A stretch of DNA of 64,000 nt from Lichenostomus cassidix (GCA_008360975.2 CM039196.1:7234263-7298262), one strand, 5' to 3'; positions 38,801 to 53,480 are shown, counted from the stretch's first letter. Numbers and translations are program-made. The notes: generated from the letters alone by a model not told the origin.

Positions 38801-41800
38801 AGCCTGAGTTTTGTGCCGAAAATACAAATCTGAAGGTGTGCTGAATTTGCTTGGAAATGCTGCAAAGCTATTCTCATTTCCTGTGACTCTTGCAAGGTTG
38901 GCCCTTTTCCATGGCTAAGCCCCAGTTCTTAGCTAGCCAGAATGAAGTGGCAGGAGAAATTCATTCTCTCTTTCATCTTCTAGTGTATCTAGGAAAGCAA
39001 GAACCAAGACTTTGAACCATTAATTCCTAAGTCTGCAATTCCTAAGTTGATTTGCTGCAGTAGAAATGGTGTTTTAAGGGTTTTGTCTTCTTTTACCAAA
39101 GCTAATTGTTAATTGCATCTTCTTTTCTTCAGCCACTGCCACAAGGAATGACTGCCTTCTGTGCTGATGACAGATCTGCCCCTCTGCTATCAGACACTCT
39201 GCTTTTGCCATCTCAGTTTCCTAAGAACTGCCTCTGCCTGGGAGCCAGTGGAGCAGCCGTGTTGGGGGCAAAGCAGTTCTCTGAGGAGGATGATGATGGA
39301 TGACAGAGTGATTCCCTTCGACATGGCTGGAGCACTGAGGTTGTGTTAATTTTTTATCCCCTCCCCAATATCCTACTTTCTCTGCTCTGAATTCTTAAAA
39401 CAAATCTTGGCTTTGCTGTATGAACAATACACAGGGATGATGCTATAGTAACTTGGAAAAACGTATTTTATGGCACAGGAGTGCATCCCTTGGTCAAAAT
39501 TGACAGGAAGGAGATAATTGCTACAGGTGACAGAGGCTGCTGGATGGCCATCAGAGGGTACACAGGAAATAAATTTGAATGCCTCTGCCAAATTTCTAAT
39601 GTGTACACCACCAACACTGCTTCTTTTTCTCTCATTACTGTCATGCATGTGATTTTGTTCCAGCTCTCATACTGGCCTCCCTCCTGTGCTCAAGGAAGAA
39701 GCGGGTCTGGTACTCCTACTGCACTGAGGTTCTGTTGAGCCCTAGGGAATGGGTTTGCAATGATGTAGCTACACTGTGACAAAACTCTGGCCATGTACCA
39801 GCAAAAAGCAAAGTTTGTCTGGAAGCAACTTGCTCTGAAAAGTGTCTGCAAGCACTACAGATGCCCTCGTGGAGGTGGGTTCTCAGGACTGGATTTCAGC
39901 CATATTAAGAATCAGCTTGTGTTGATGTACTTCCCTGAAATATTCTTTAATAGTTGAACAGTCTTGAGCAGAGATCATATTTCCAGTTTGGGATTCCCTT
40001 TATACATCTTTCATTAATACAGGGATTCTCCGCAATCAGAGACCAGCACCGCAGAACAGCTGGATCCATTTTGGCTTGACAAGGGGCATGGGCATTTTTT
40101 ATATATATTTATGGCTTTTGTGAACATTCAAAATGCTTTATATAAATATTAAAAATAATCAAGGGTTCTGGAAAGAATTCATCCTGCATTACCATCATCT
40201 GCAGGAGTTCTTCCATCTTCCTCTAGAATATGTATTACTAGCTGACACTGTGAACTAACTGGTCCAGTCTGGGAATTCCTAGCTACAGCTTGAGGAAAAG
40301 GGAGGCTGTGAAGGGGATTGGTATCTCTTGATCATCAGAGAGAGCAAATATAATACAGGCGGCAGCCTGGCTGCCCCTGGAGCAAGTCAGAAGCAAGAAA
40401 CTTGCAAGGAGGCACCTCAGAGAGCTCCCCAGAGTTTTGCTTTGCCTGCTGCACCCACTGTGGTTACTTGGTAGGTTACTTGCCCTGCTTGTCTTGAGGT
40501 AGCTGGAGCTGAGGCATCTGTTTTCCATTTAGAGCTTGGAGGATGCCCAGGTCTGACTTGGCATGCTGTCTGCACTGGGCATCAGCAGTACAGATGTGGA
40601 AACCACAAACCCGATTAATATGAGCCTAGAGTAAAAACTCAAATAAGCTTATAAATAAAACCAGACTTGCAGATTATTTGTTTCCATATTAGTCTATAAT
40701 AGACCCTACTCAATATGTTTGTTTTATTTGGTTTGGTGACCGACATAGGTATTTATATTTCCAATAAAAATTTAAATCAGAATACAACAGATGAAGTAAG
40801 CTTAAATTATTTCTGCAGAAGATGATTGCAACTGTCTGAAGCATGTAATTCCTTACATGAAATGTTAGCCTGCTTTGAACAGCGATGTGACAGACTTCTC
40901 AGTATTAAATTGACCATTCCATCACAGCTCCAGATCCTACATTTATATATTAAAATAGACTCCTAAAGAGACTCTAATCCTCCATGAATAATCCAGAGGT
41001 GTTGGATGGCTTGGTGGGTCTAATTCTTGGTGTGAGCGCTATCTGTGGGATCTTGGGTGAGTCACTAAATGATCCCCATGTCCTAGCTTAAAGTGGTGCC
41101 TGGTTTTTTATCCCTGCCAGGCTCCTGCTGAGCTCTGAGCTTGCTGACCTCAGGTGTTCCTTTCCAGTGCAACTTCAGCTCCTCAAGTGCAGGCAATGAA
41201 ACCATCCAGAGAAGAGAGGTCCAAAGAACCATCTGAGAAGATTCTGCAGCAGTGCTGACAGACATTTTATTTAGTGGAGAAGATCTCTTTCCAGGAATTG
41301 ATGGCTCTTAATCCAAGGGTGAGATTATCTTGATTCAGCTCAATTTAAACACAGCTGTACCAGAAAAATTCTGTGGTTCAGCAGCAGTAGGACATGTAGT
41401 TTATTCTGCCTGTACTGTGACCCTCAGGATGGGACACCTGCACAAAGCCTGACAAATCTTTGAAGTGAGGCCTTGCATATATCTGTGCTGAGCAGCATCT
41501 CCAAGTGACTAATGAGGCCTACCTGGCTTTCAAACCATACCATGGTGACATAACTGGAACTGTGCCTCACTCCCCTAAACCTCCTAAATAGAAAATAGAG
41601 GGAAATAAGCACTTCCACATGCTAGTTTGGATCTCACATGGGCTATCAAGGGAGCATAAAGTTCCCAGTGGGTTGAACCTGAGCCTTGGATAAGTACTTG
41701 CAGTGACTTCTTGTGCTCATGGGGCTCTAAGACAAATGAATAAACAAATAATGCTCTCTTCCCATCTCTGCCTTGCAAAAACATAAGGGAAAAAACTTTT

Positions 41801-44800
41801 ACACTCTTTGTTAGGATGTCAGTGTCAGAGGAAAGAGAGAGACATCAGCCGTTATTCCATTCAAATATCCAGTTTTCATTTCCAATTGTTTCTCTGGAAC
41901 CCCCTTTTTCCCCCTCTTCAGCTGGTTGAGCAATGGCCTGTTCTTATAAAACAAGCTTTCAGTTTTGTAACAGTCCTGACTTCTCATTGTTTGAAAGGCA
42001 AGAGGGTCACTCAAAGTAAACTCTCTCGTGCTAGATAGTGTTTTTCCACATGGAAATGTTGGAGGGCCACTCTGTGCTGTCAGCCCAGAAAGGCCAGAAG
42101 ATGCCTTCAGACTCCCCAGGTGCCTCTGTGTTTGTTTTCTAATGTTATTGCACACAAAATATCATTAATATTATGTCCAAAGCTTGTCTTTATAAACAGA
42201 GTCAATACATATAACTTATTGGTCAGCCACTGGGAAAAAGGAAACTACTAAGTCAACAGTGAGGAGTTAACCCTTTTCATTGCCCAGAGAAGAAATCAAA
42301 GATGATACAACCTCTTGAAACTGCAAAAGAGACTTGATTATTTTCTCTCATAAATTAGTGGGAATATTTCCTCTCTCTCTGGCACTCAAATGTAAAAGGT
42401 GTCCTGCAGGAATTGGAAAAGACTGGTGACTTACAAGACATCATTCTCTTTCCTGTGGTATATGCCACTGAAGGGCAGGAAATTTCCCTCCCACCCACCT
42501 TTTTCTTTTTTTTCAATCTCCATTTCCCTGTGGGCTGCCTCAGGTACTGGGCTAGGCTTGGCATGTAGACACAATTAGAAGTAGAGGCGAGACTGCATGG
42601 AGCAAAGTGTCCAAGTGCTGAGTGAGTGCCCAATGAGCCATAGCAAAACGCACAACCAAGTCAAAGAAAAATGGAAAATATTCCATAAAATTCATCTTTG
42701 CATCCCTTTTTCCTCTCTTGATATATGGCCCCCTTTTCACAGCTGCCCGGGCCCCGGTCTGCGTGTAAATATGTCAGTGCAGCAATGAGACGGAACACGG
42801 TCACAGAGCGCCGGCGGCTGCTCCCAGATAAAACACTGAGCTGGAGCCCAGCAGTTTATTGTAAATAAAGATCAAGGCAAAGCAGCAACATTTCTGTTCG
42901 GCTCAAGCCTGTCAAGGTTGCTAGTCCAGCTCCTGTCACAACTACCATATGTCCACGTGGATTTCCCCTTCCAGAAGGGGACATGTTACTCTTCTCACAG
43001 CTCAGTAGCCTTTGCAAAGCTCCCCGATCCTTCCCATGCGTTTCTTTAGAGTGACCTGGAAGCACTGGTGGCAGATGGGACAATGGCTGCACATGTGGCC
43101 ATGGAGGTGAACTTCCAACTGTTCTGCTCCAACACTGCTCTACCTGAACAGTCCCTTTGAGGGCCCAGGGCATATTAATGCTTAGTTTGGTTCTACTCAG
43201 CAGAGGGCACTGGATCCTGTAAATGGGAATTGATGCTGGGAAGTACAGGGCTCTGATCACTTTAGCAGATGGGCTGGTTTTTTTCCTTCTGAATACTGGT
43301 GGTGCAGAAAAGAACTCTGCAGCTCTGTCTGCTGCATGCTGATTGACTGAGAGACAACCATGGCATGTGTTAGCAGGTGATAAACTTGTCCTTTACATAT
43401 ATTTTTTATTTTAATTAAAGAGGTAGCTACAAAAATCAGTTATCTGGACGTCAAGTTGGCTAAAGTACCAACCATCTGGCATCCTTCTGAACAGCAGCAC
43501 CAGCCAGCTGACACAATGGAGGGAGATGCAAACACCTACAAACTAGAGCCTGAAGAGCCAGGCTGGGGTGGAAACTGGTAGAATTGTTCAGGCTTGTTCC
43601 TGCAGCCCACAGGGAAAATACAGGAGTGGTCTGAGGAGAGCTAGCTGGATCAGGGATTTTAGCCTTATTTATAGCCCTTGATCTGAAGTCCCCACAATTT
43701 CATTATAATGTTACCATTTTTTTCAGTGAGTTCATCTTGTTCTCAGTAATACCCACAAACAATGCACTGTCAATCCACTCCACTCTCCCTCTTTCATCAC
43801 TGAGTTCCCATTGCTGTTTGCTGGGATTTGCATTTTCCTTGGTCATGGCTCTGATGAGCTGTAAGCCAGAGAGACGAACAAAAAAATATTAGGAATGTAT
43901 TTTTTTCAAATTCTTTTTCAAGTTTAGATGGATCTCATGCATGTATGTTGTAACATAACTCTTTTAATAATAGAAGTTTTAATGCTGATAAAGAACATAC
44001 ATTAGGAAAACTTGCTAAGTCTTCATCTGGCACAGCCCTAATATATGGAAGACTTGGCACAATTTACGCATAAAATTCAAGAATAAGAATTCATCCTTCA
44101 GACTGACAGCTAAGTTCTTGATCTAAGTTCTTGAGCTGACCTAGGATGCTTCACTTTAGGTGACAGCTCCAAATGGAAGAAAATTGAATACTACCACAGT
44201 ATATGCTTTACTCTGCTGAAGAAAACTACAAGGCGATGCTGTCTCCCAAAAGCAGCTGGTAGCTATTCAGGGTTTTATACTTCTATAGCAACACATCTCA
44301 CCACACCCTAGCATTTGCCAGACCCAAACTAGAGGTTAAATGTGCTGGAAAATGTGGCAGTAGCTTCCAGCATTAGCTGATTCCTGAGCTTATTAGGACT
44401 CAGGCATGCCTGCCTTGCATAGCAGAAAGATCAGTTTCAGAGCTGAGAGAGAGGAGCAGCTTTTCTTTCACACACCCTCTCTCCACAAGTCTGAGCCTCT
44501 GCCTTTGCCTTGGCAATGCAACATCTGGTTCAAGGGCTGCCCATGGCCTGTAGTGCTGTGCCACTGTTCCCATTTACATCACATAAAAGGCATGATTGCT
44601 AAGGGTTGTAGGTTTGATCTTTTTTTTATTAAATAGGTCAGCAGGCCCTAACAGTTGGCAGCCATCTCTAGTCCCAGAGCTGTGTGATGAAAGGCCATAT
44701 TATGGCAGGCTCCAGTGTATCTTTTTATCTGTCCTGCCTGGTACAGCATGTTCCAGGTGGAGACTGGCAGGTGCTGATGCTAAACCCTTCCCTACTGCTG

Positions 44801-47800
44801 TTCCCTAGTGACAACAGCAGTATCCGGTGTTCAGACCCCAGCTCCCTCTGACTGCCATGGAAACTACTGCTCCCATCACAGTTCTTCAAAACACTTCGAC
44901 TTTCAGCCATGTTATTCTGGGAATGGAGGAACTCCTTTGCAAACAGATGTGCTCTTGAAGTGCTTCCTATAGTCTTCATTAAGCTGAACCAAGTCTGCAT
45001 TTTGCAATTTTACCTTCCGCTGCAGAAGCCTGATCCTGCACCTTCATTTTTGGTACTGTACATCATTATTCCTTAACACCACTCAGTAGAGAAGTAGGTA
45101 AATGATAAACGTAGCTATAAGTTTTGTTCGGTAGCAATTTCCCTTAGCAGTTTTAAAGTGTGAATTTAACTTTTTTTTATCAGTTCTTTGGCAGGTGAAT
45201 GGTGTACATGGACAGGAGACTTCTGCTTTATCCCCTGCAGCCCTGAAAATTTGAGGTGTTGCCTGGCTCAACTCCTAGACACGAGAGGAAGGAGTAACTT
45301 GCACTACTCCCCAGTGATTTCCTGATGTTTACTGGTGGATTACAGATGTGATTCACTCCAGAAGGTACTGCTGGGTGCTCACAGGTATCTGATCTGCCAA
45401 GCAAATCTGGTAGCATCAGCTCCCAGGAGAATTCCCTCTTCTGAGGAGAGGCTAGTGTAAGCCCTGAGACCCAGCATTGAATGGTGTAGAGTTTTGTTAG
45501 AAGCCAACTGAAAACGTGGTGCTGTTATTATCTGACACCAGCTGAAACAAAAGCCAAACGTTGATGAATGTCTGATCCTAAAAGTAAACACTGTGATTTT
45601 TTTTTTGCTTTGCAAGTCAGGGGCCCTCTAGGGTTTTATCTGATTTTGGCAATCTCCTGCACATTTTGGGGCCTGGAGCATGGTTTTAATTGTTACATCA
45701 CAAAAGTTGCCAAATAATGTTGGATGCTCCTTAAAAACTCTCTCAATTTTATGGAACTTCTCAACGGCTTGACTAATACAATAATTACTGGAACTCGGCT
45801 ATGTTGCCTAGTGGCAAATGGAATTTTTTCATAATGATCCTGTCTGTCGTTAATAGCAGGATTTGTTCTTTCTCTCAGTGGGAGAGAGGCCAGAAAGCCA
45901 TGGTATCTGTCTTTTCTAATGACAGCCAACAGCAAACGGATAAAATAATCAATTATATCCACAGATAGGTAGATAAAGTATAATTTATCATGTCAAAAAC
46001 AAAAATGTTTTTAATTGGGCTGTTAATCATTTTGTAATTTTAACTAAAGAGATGGGGACTCTACTTTGTGCTCAGACATCACTAATATTTCATACAACAT
46101 TAGCTGATCTTATTATAGCTTTAATAATAGTGTTTACCACCAACTGCCAAAATATAAAATAGGATTTCTACCCTCATTAGCTGGAGCCTTTGCAGTTAGA
46201 AAAAGATGCCCTTCCCTTTTATTTTTCTTCCTCAAAAAAGATCCAGGAGATAAAAAAGGGGGTTCAGCAGACTGATCAGCTGTAACAGTTTCTAAAATAT
46301 GCTCATCTTTATGTTTGATTAGGAGTACCCATACTAATTACCAACAAACGTGTTACAAAACCAATTTTTTTTTCCCAACAAAGCATATAAAGAGATTAGT
46401 ATAATACAGTAAAAATTAGAAGCTTGGAGTTTTGATTTCTAGCCACACCTGCATTGTCTTGTGGGAAGCTGGGCAGATAATTTAATCCCTCCTAACTTGT
46501 TCTCCGTGTCTGTAATGTAAGTATTAGATAGCTGCATCATCAGTCTGCTGTAGAGTATGTAGGTGTTGTAAGATACATGAAAATTTGTAATAAAGATGGC
46601 AAACATCTGGCTGGCTGGCTGCAATAGCAGCCTCTCTGACAGCTACCTCTTTGAGGAAGGAAATGGGAAGTTTATGGCTGGACCTAAATCTTCCCCATAT
46701 TATAACTGAAAATGTCATCATAATGCTGCCTGATTTCAGGATCAGTGAGGAATCATCTAGCAGAAAAATCTCTCAGCACTGGTTACTTTGGCTTTTTTGT
46801 TATCCTTCCTGTATGCCATGAGCAGATGCCCTGTGTAGGACCAGATCTCTATTTTACCTATAAATTCTATATTTAAAAAACACTAGCCATGCTAAGAAAA
46901 GGCATGTGACTCTTGAGCACCCTTTTGCCTCAAACACACTGAAATCACTTTCCTGCTTCCAAAGTGTTTTGCAGAGGGAAATTAATCTCCATTCCTCTAA
47001 ACTTGGTTTCCTTCTAAACAGCTCAACCTGCCTTAAATCAAGATCCAGCCTCTAGAGTACCTGCCTGGGAGAAGAACATGCACTTAAGGTAGTTTGGCAA
47101 GAGCAGATTTCACTTTCAGTGTTACAGTGGATGTTTTTGGCTATGGGTTTAATTTCATGTCCCTAGCATCTCCCAGCAATGCGTATAACACAGAGGGGGG
47201 CAGAACTGCTCTTCCTGTAACTGGATCTGTCCTGGGAGTGGGGCAAATTTAGTGGATTGAGTGGGTTTTTTACAGGCCTAATAGCAGGATTGAGGCTGTA
47301 TTTATACTGAGAAACAAGGAGGAGAAGCTCTGGGGCTGGCTTGCCCAAGCATAAATAAATTGGAGGTGCATGAACATTCTAAAAGTTCCCAGAGAGTCGC
47401 ATTGCACAACTTAATGGGCCTGGTGGCTTCACCTGTGCCAATTTTATGTGACTCTTAACTCTGGTGTTAAATAAAAATGAGACTTGCTCTAATGACATCA
47501 ACAGCCTTCAGTGAAGAAAATGTGCTGCTACTTTGATACAGATCCCTTTTAAGGAGGACACCGTAGACAGCCAAAGCTCTTTTCCCCATCTGTTAGATGA
47601 ATGTTACAATTCCCTGCTTAGAAGTGTGGCCTCAACAACACTCCTCTGCTTGTAGCATTACATTAGATGATTTTATTAAGAATATGGTTATCTGTTGCCC
47701 CTGCTTTTGCCACCTTGATTTTACTGTCCTTTCCATTACATGAAAGGATGCAAAAGGGGGATGTGAGCTGGCTGGGGGAGGGGGGACAATAGCATGGACA

Positions 47801-50800
47801 GGGGGTTAAATGAACCAGCTGTTATGTGTGAAGTATCTGCTTTCTAATTGCTTCTGTTGGAATTCCGGGGAAAAAGGCACTCGCTTCAGTTAATTAATAA
47901 GGCAGGACTCACATAAACTCCAGCTGTGAGCATAGGACTGGTCTTTAAAGGATAAGCCCAGGAGGTGGGGCAGAGAGTTTGATTTCCTTGCACTAAATCC
48001 CATCACATGCTGCTGGTACTGTGTGTGTCCACCTAAGCCTTTTGGTTGGCCTGTCTGAACCAGACACGAGGTATCTGTTGCTGTCCACGTGCCTCACCCC
48101 AAGAAAAATGATCTCTCCCCAGAAATCAAAGGTGTGAGGCTATGTTTCAAGCTAGAGTGAAACTGCTGTGTTTACACTCGAGTTTGGAATCCCTAAAAAG
48201 TGGGGATGTTTGGATCAAAGGGTTTTTTTCAGACTTAACAGAAGCATGGGCTTTTGCAGCTGGACCCAGATATGTCTGCCATTTGGTTCTCTTTTCTGTC
48301 TACTTCCAGAGGCTTTGGATTTGGCATCCTGTCAACATCTCTCTCATCTGAGCCCTTCCTCAGGAACTTTGCTGCAAGGGTAGCACTGATGGGGAGGTTG
48401 TGCAGCTGATGCCTCCAGACCATGTCCAAAGGCCATTTTACAGTGATCCCTTTGAGGAGAACAATGCCCAGTTCATTTCTCTTTTTTTCTGAGAGGGGCC
48501 CAAAAAGATCAGGACTTTTTCTGAGTTGCAGACACAATGCCCCTAAAACCCACATGAAAATGCAAATGCCAGAGTGTTTCCTCATTTGATCCTGATCCAG
48601 GTCTTGCTGCCATAGGATGTCACACACCACCAGTGCAAGGTCCTTCTAATCAGAGAACAGCTGGGACTCTGTGCTGAGAGCAAAGTCTTCTCCCACTTCC
48701 CATGGGATGGCATCTCTGGATTTCAAAGCTTGTTGTTTAACTGTGTTATGTTAGGAAACAGTGGAATCAGAAAAAAAAGGTGGAGGGGATATTCCTATGT
48801 GGTTAATAGCCTGTTTTTCCTCACTGACTGTGGAGGGAAATGAGCTTCCTGCTTAAGGTGAGATGTCATTTGCTGGATGGAAACCTTTGTGTCCTGGCTG
48901 GCCTGCTCCTTTCAGTGCCACCGCTCAGGGCAGGTCTATTCCAGGCCCTCTCCTTTCCTGGCACCATGCTCCTGCATTGCATCAGTCCTGGTGCTCCTCA
49001 GATGAGTGCTAGGGTCAGCACAAGGGAGGGGACATGGCCATATGGATGCAAACAGTCGGGAGAGGAGTGCTCATTTTGGCACAGAGAGCCCAGCTGTGTG
49101 TTCTCACCGCACCCTTCCTCAAGCAGCCTCAAGGCTCAAGCATCCAGGACGATTTTGGCATTTCACTACTGCAAATTTCAGTGACAGCTCAGCCTGGTGT
49201 GGGACCAAACTCCCAGATACATCAATAGTCCCAGTCCCTTGGGCTGGCTGTGCCGAGCTGGACTTCCCACCCAAAGAGAAAAACAATTCTCGGGTGTAAC
49301 AGCATGTTTCCAAGCTAGTGAGGTGGGGCCTCACTTTGCAAAGATCTATAAACAGCAAATCTTTCTCTCCTCCGTTTCTCTTCACTCTGAGCGTGTTGCT
49401 GTTTTCAGCGGTTGGTTTCAAAGTGCTGATTCACAGCCACCAGCCTTATTGTTTCATTTGAGGAGATTAGGGCTGAGAATGTTGTGGTTTTCTAGTGAAA
49501 AGTCTCCATTGAAAATAGCATATTTGACGTGAGACTGTTATTTATGCTCAAATAGCCATCTTGTTTAAAGATGAGGAGTCTTTTATTTTTTTCCTTTTCA
49601 AGTTTAGATCAATCATGTATGAAGACAAACTCCCACTCAGCCTCCCCTGGCCCCTAATACTTTCATTTCATTACTCTTATGCTCATTATTTTATCATTTT
49701 GTCCTTGACTGGAACATTTCTTTCTTGTTCTTCCTTACATGCACCATTAAAGAAGGAAAGAACTTACATTTAAAGCTCAAGACTTGTGTAGCTCTTAAGC
49801 CATAAATAATGTTTTCTACAGATTCCAAGATTATTAAATCCTTCTAGTTAGCCTCCCTCTTATTTTACAGCTCATCTGATTAGAGGGGACATACTCTTTT
49901 TAAACTTGATTTAACTATTTCTAGTTTGCTTTTGCAAGCAGACATGAAAAAACAGGGCCTGGCTGCATGCACTGCTGATCAGAACACTTGCCATAGGAAT
50001 GCAAAAAACAAGCTTGCCTGCCAGAGAACTCCTCGTTGGAATGGAAAAAGCCTCCAGAGAAGCCCTGCAATTTTGACATGCAGTTAACTTTCTAAATACA
50101 GGCAAGTCTACAACTGAAGCTAAAATCTGTTTCTCTGGGGAGATAAATGCAGTCAAAATACCCTTTTCTGGAAAGGGCTGACAGGCACAAAATCAGTGAA
50201 GGGAATGCTTTAGTATGAGGAGATAGTTATGCTCAGGTAGTAACTGATTTTGGGCAGCTGTAGGAACTGAACCATTAGGTATTGTGCTTTGCCTCCCCAT
50301 ATCCTGCTTGTTTTGATGCCAGGCTGGAGCTTTGCTGAGCCAGGCATCAGCTTCTCCCTACAGATGCAGCCAAACCAGCTGCTGCAGTTTGCCAGAGATC
50401 TTGATACTGCAGCACTGAGCTGCTCTTCCTTCTGCTTAGCTCAGACAGTCCCTCAGGGAATGGCCAGGGAGTCAGGCCTTGCACATACTACAAACTACAG
50501 CACTGAGCACACAGAGAAGAAATAGCCCTACCAGAGACAAAGTGAGTGAAAAGTGCTGAAAAGCCTCACAGTAGGCAGCCTAGACAGCAAAATTAGTTTC
50601 TTCAGTTAGTCCATGGTCATCAATGAGGCAAGTGCCTCTGCCTCCTGGGCCAGACAGGCCAGTGTTTTAATGGTAGGCATAAATCTATTGCATTTTTCTC
50701 CTCATGACCTAGCATATTCTGTCAGACCAATGCATACTCCAGAGAAGGAGTAGAATTTATGTGTACAATAAAACAATAGAGTTTCAGTGATATCAGCTGT

Positions 50801-52620
50801 TTGACAAACTTTAATATACGTTTGCTATAAACCAGGCAGCAATTACCAGAATGTAATACCCAAATAAAATCCATGATCCATTTGCACGACAGATCTTCAA
50901 TTTACTCGTATTCATGTGAAAGAGACACATAAAAATGATATCCATGCTTAAAATCACTTAGAAGCAGTCTGAAAGACCCCACAGTTGCAAGTGATACCTC
51001 AGTACTTAGCTAATACTCAAGTTTCGATGGCTTTGCCTTCATGATTCTTCCAGTGGTTCCTTTATGTTTTCTGGTATTTTGCCAAACACCTGTGAATCAG
51101 TGCACAACAAATATTCCTGCCATTTAATTTAGCCTTGCACAGAAAAGCTATATTAGGCCTGATGCAGACCTAATCCCAAACCTCTAAAGAGGTTTAAGGC
51201 ACTCTGGTTTCACCTAATCCTGAAACCTAAACCAGAATCATTGAAAACCTCCATAACACCACAGGAATGGGCAAATAAAGAGCTTCCACTATGAAATTAT
51301 TAAAAGGATACAGTGTGTCTTTTGGATTTGCGACCTAAAGCTTTGCCTAAGGAGCTTGGACTGTCCACAATAAAAGTGTTTATTTTGAAGTTAGGAGGTT
51401 GAAAGGTTTATTTGACTAGAGGGCTGATTTGACCCCTCCCACCCAAAAAACAAAGCAGGGTGATCCCCCAGAAGAGTGGAAAATAGGAAAACGGATGAAC
51501 AAGTAACAAGGCAGGGGCAGCCCAGCAAAGCAGCCAAAGATGAAGCCCAGGTTTCTCTTTAAGCCTCAGTCATGGCCCCTTGTGAGACAGCAATAGCAAA
51601 GCCCCTGGTGCACAACTGGGCTCTTGGGTCCTGAAGTTCCCCGCAGCAAACATGTAAGGCAAGAGTTATTTATGATACAATAAATACATTGCTGCTGTTT
51701 AAAATTGAGAATTTGCTCTTTTGAGCAAATAGGAGAACTGATAGGAGATAACATGTAAAAACATGCTGTAATGGAACTTTCAAACTGCAAACTGCATCCA
51801 ACTGTAATAAATTTGATCTTGCATTAATTCATTTAAATTAATTGGATTCTGTCATTCCTGAATTCTGGTAACCACCTTATCTTGCCATACAACTCATTAT
51901 CTTTGAGTTGTGAAAGGGGTATTTCATTTTCAAGGCAACTGTAGGGAATATTAACTGTACCATATGCTAATAAACATTTCACTCCTAACGAATTAAGGAC
52001 CTGGAAGTATACAGCACATGTGGTTCCATTATGCATAGCAATTTATAGCAATGATCTGCTGCTCTAAATCTCTTAATTCAAATCATTTCAGCAAAACATG
52101 GAGGGAAATATGGGGCTGTATTTGTGCATTATAGAATACAGAATGTATTTATCTGTGCTTAGGACATTCCTTATAATGAGAGGCATAACTCAGTGTACTG
52201 TACTCTCATAACCACCAAATGCCATTGAAAGCCCTTTAGAGCAAGGATTTAGGAATCAGTGTTCTTACTGATGAGAAATGTGATATGAGTAGAAAACTAA
52301 GCTCGAGATTTACCTTCCCAAACACAAAAAATCTCCATGCCTGTGTTTGCATCAATAGAAGTGGAACAGAACAGCACTCATTTAACAGCACTAGATTTAA
52401 TTAAGCTTTGAAAGACTCTGGCTCCATAGGCAAAAATGGTAGAAAAACTGAAAAACATGTTTTATGAGGTACCAAGCTTTCTAGCTGGAATTACAGCAAC
52501 ACAGCCTTCTGAAAAACTACATAAACGACACGGCTTTTAACTCCTAGACAGGTGACACAAGCAAATGGTTTATTTGCTTTCCTAGAGCGAGTCTTGGTGT
52601 AGCTGGAGAGCAACAGGGGC
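32891..52620. other. Intergenic region, about 19.7 kb, no gene supported
   Basis: AT-rich DNA with scattered homopolymers and a 13-bp tandem pair near 44110-44135. No open frame resembles a known protein, and no exon-like conserved block with splice sites was recognised on either strand. In human the interval between TXNRD2 and GNB1L holds the mammal-specific gag-derived gene RTL10; nothing comparable is seen here. Some stretches (38.2-38.4 kb, 42.6-42.9 kb, 45.7-46.0 kb) look non-repetitive and could be regulatory, but this needs alignment. Confidence 0.6.
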
Positions 52621-53133
52621 CTGTTAAAGGCTGACAGTGGTTGCCGGAGTGGCAAATAACCTCAGGAATGTCATGCTCAGCGAAGCACCTGATAAACGGA
52701 TGCTGTGCAAGCAGAGCGGTAAAGAGCCCATATCACAGCCCAGCGCGCACCTCACTGCCCGGCCCTCCCAGCCAGCTGTGGGGAATCGCCCGAGCCACAC
52801 ACGGACCGAGAGGCTCCACAGCAGCGACAGCCCGGCAGCAGCGCCCCGGCGAGCCCTGCCCGGCTGGCTCAGAGCTCGTGTCTGCCCCGCCGCCCCACGA
52901 GGCAGTGACACGTTCGGCCTCCCGGTGCAGGCAGTATCCTCTCGGTTACGGGCGCCAAGCCCCTTCGTAGGGCGCTCAGAGCGGGGCTGCTCCGCGGGGA
53001 CCCCGGCGGGTTGCCCTGGGCGGGAGCCCCGGCTGGAGACCCCCGATGGAAACCCCCGAGCAGCCCCGACCTGCCCCGACCCGCCAGGGACCAGCGGCCG
53101 CGCACCGCGCCTGCGCATCTCCCGCTGTCCCTG

Positions 53134-53141
53134 TGACGTCA
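53134..53141 (+). promoter_or_regulatory. CRE palindrome TGACGTCA
   Basis: A full 8-bp CREB/ATF palindrome inside the CpG island, followed by CGCGAGG. Full CREs in CpG islands typically lie near transcription starts. Confidence 0.75.
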
Positions 53142-53377
53142 CGCGAGGGGCTCGGCGCTCCTCCGCGTCCGCCTGGTTCCCGCGGGGATCGCCGAATCAT
53201 CGCTGTCGCGCTCCCACCCCACCGGGCGGAAAAGCGCTCGGTGAGCGAGGGCGAGGGAGGATGGGGGGGACTCCGCGCTCGGCCGCGGGGGCGGCGGCGG
53301 GGCCGGGTGGGACCTGGATGGCTCCGTTGTCACGGGCGCGGCGCCGCCTCACGGGCCGGAGGGGGCGGTGGCGCTGG

Positions 53378-53406
53378 GCGCATGCGCGGGGCGTCGCCAC
53401 GGCAAC
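53378..53406 (+). promoter_or_regulatory. NRF1 site and RFX X-box, adjacent
   Basis: GCGCATGCGC at 53378-53387 is the NRF1 palindrome. GTCGCCACGGCAAC at 53393-53406 fits the X-box pattern GTNRCC-N(0-3)-RGYAAC bound by RFX factors. They are 5 bp apart and probably mark the core promoter. Confidence 0.72.
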
Positions 53407-53480
53407 GGCGCGGTGTAGGCTTGGCAGCCGCGTGCGCAGCGCGCGACGGGGGCAGTGTCATCTCCCGCCCGCGGCGCGCG

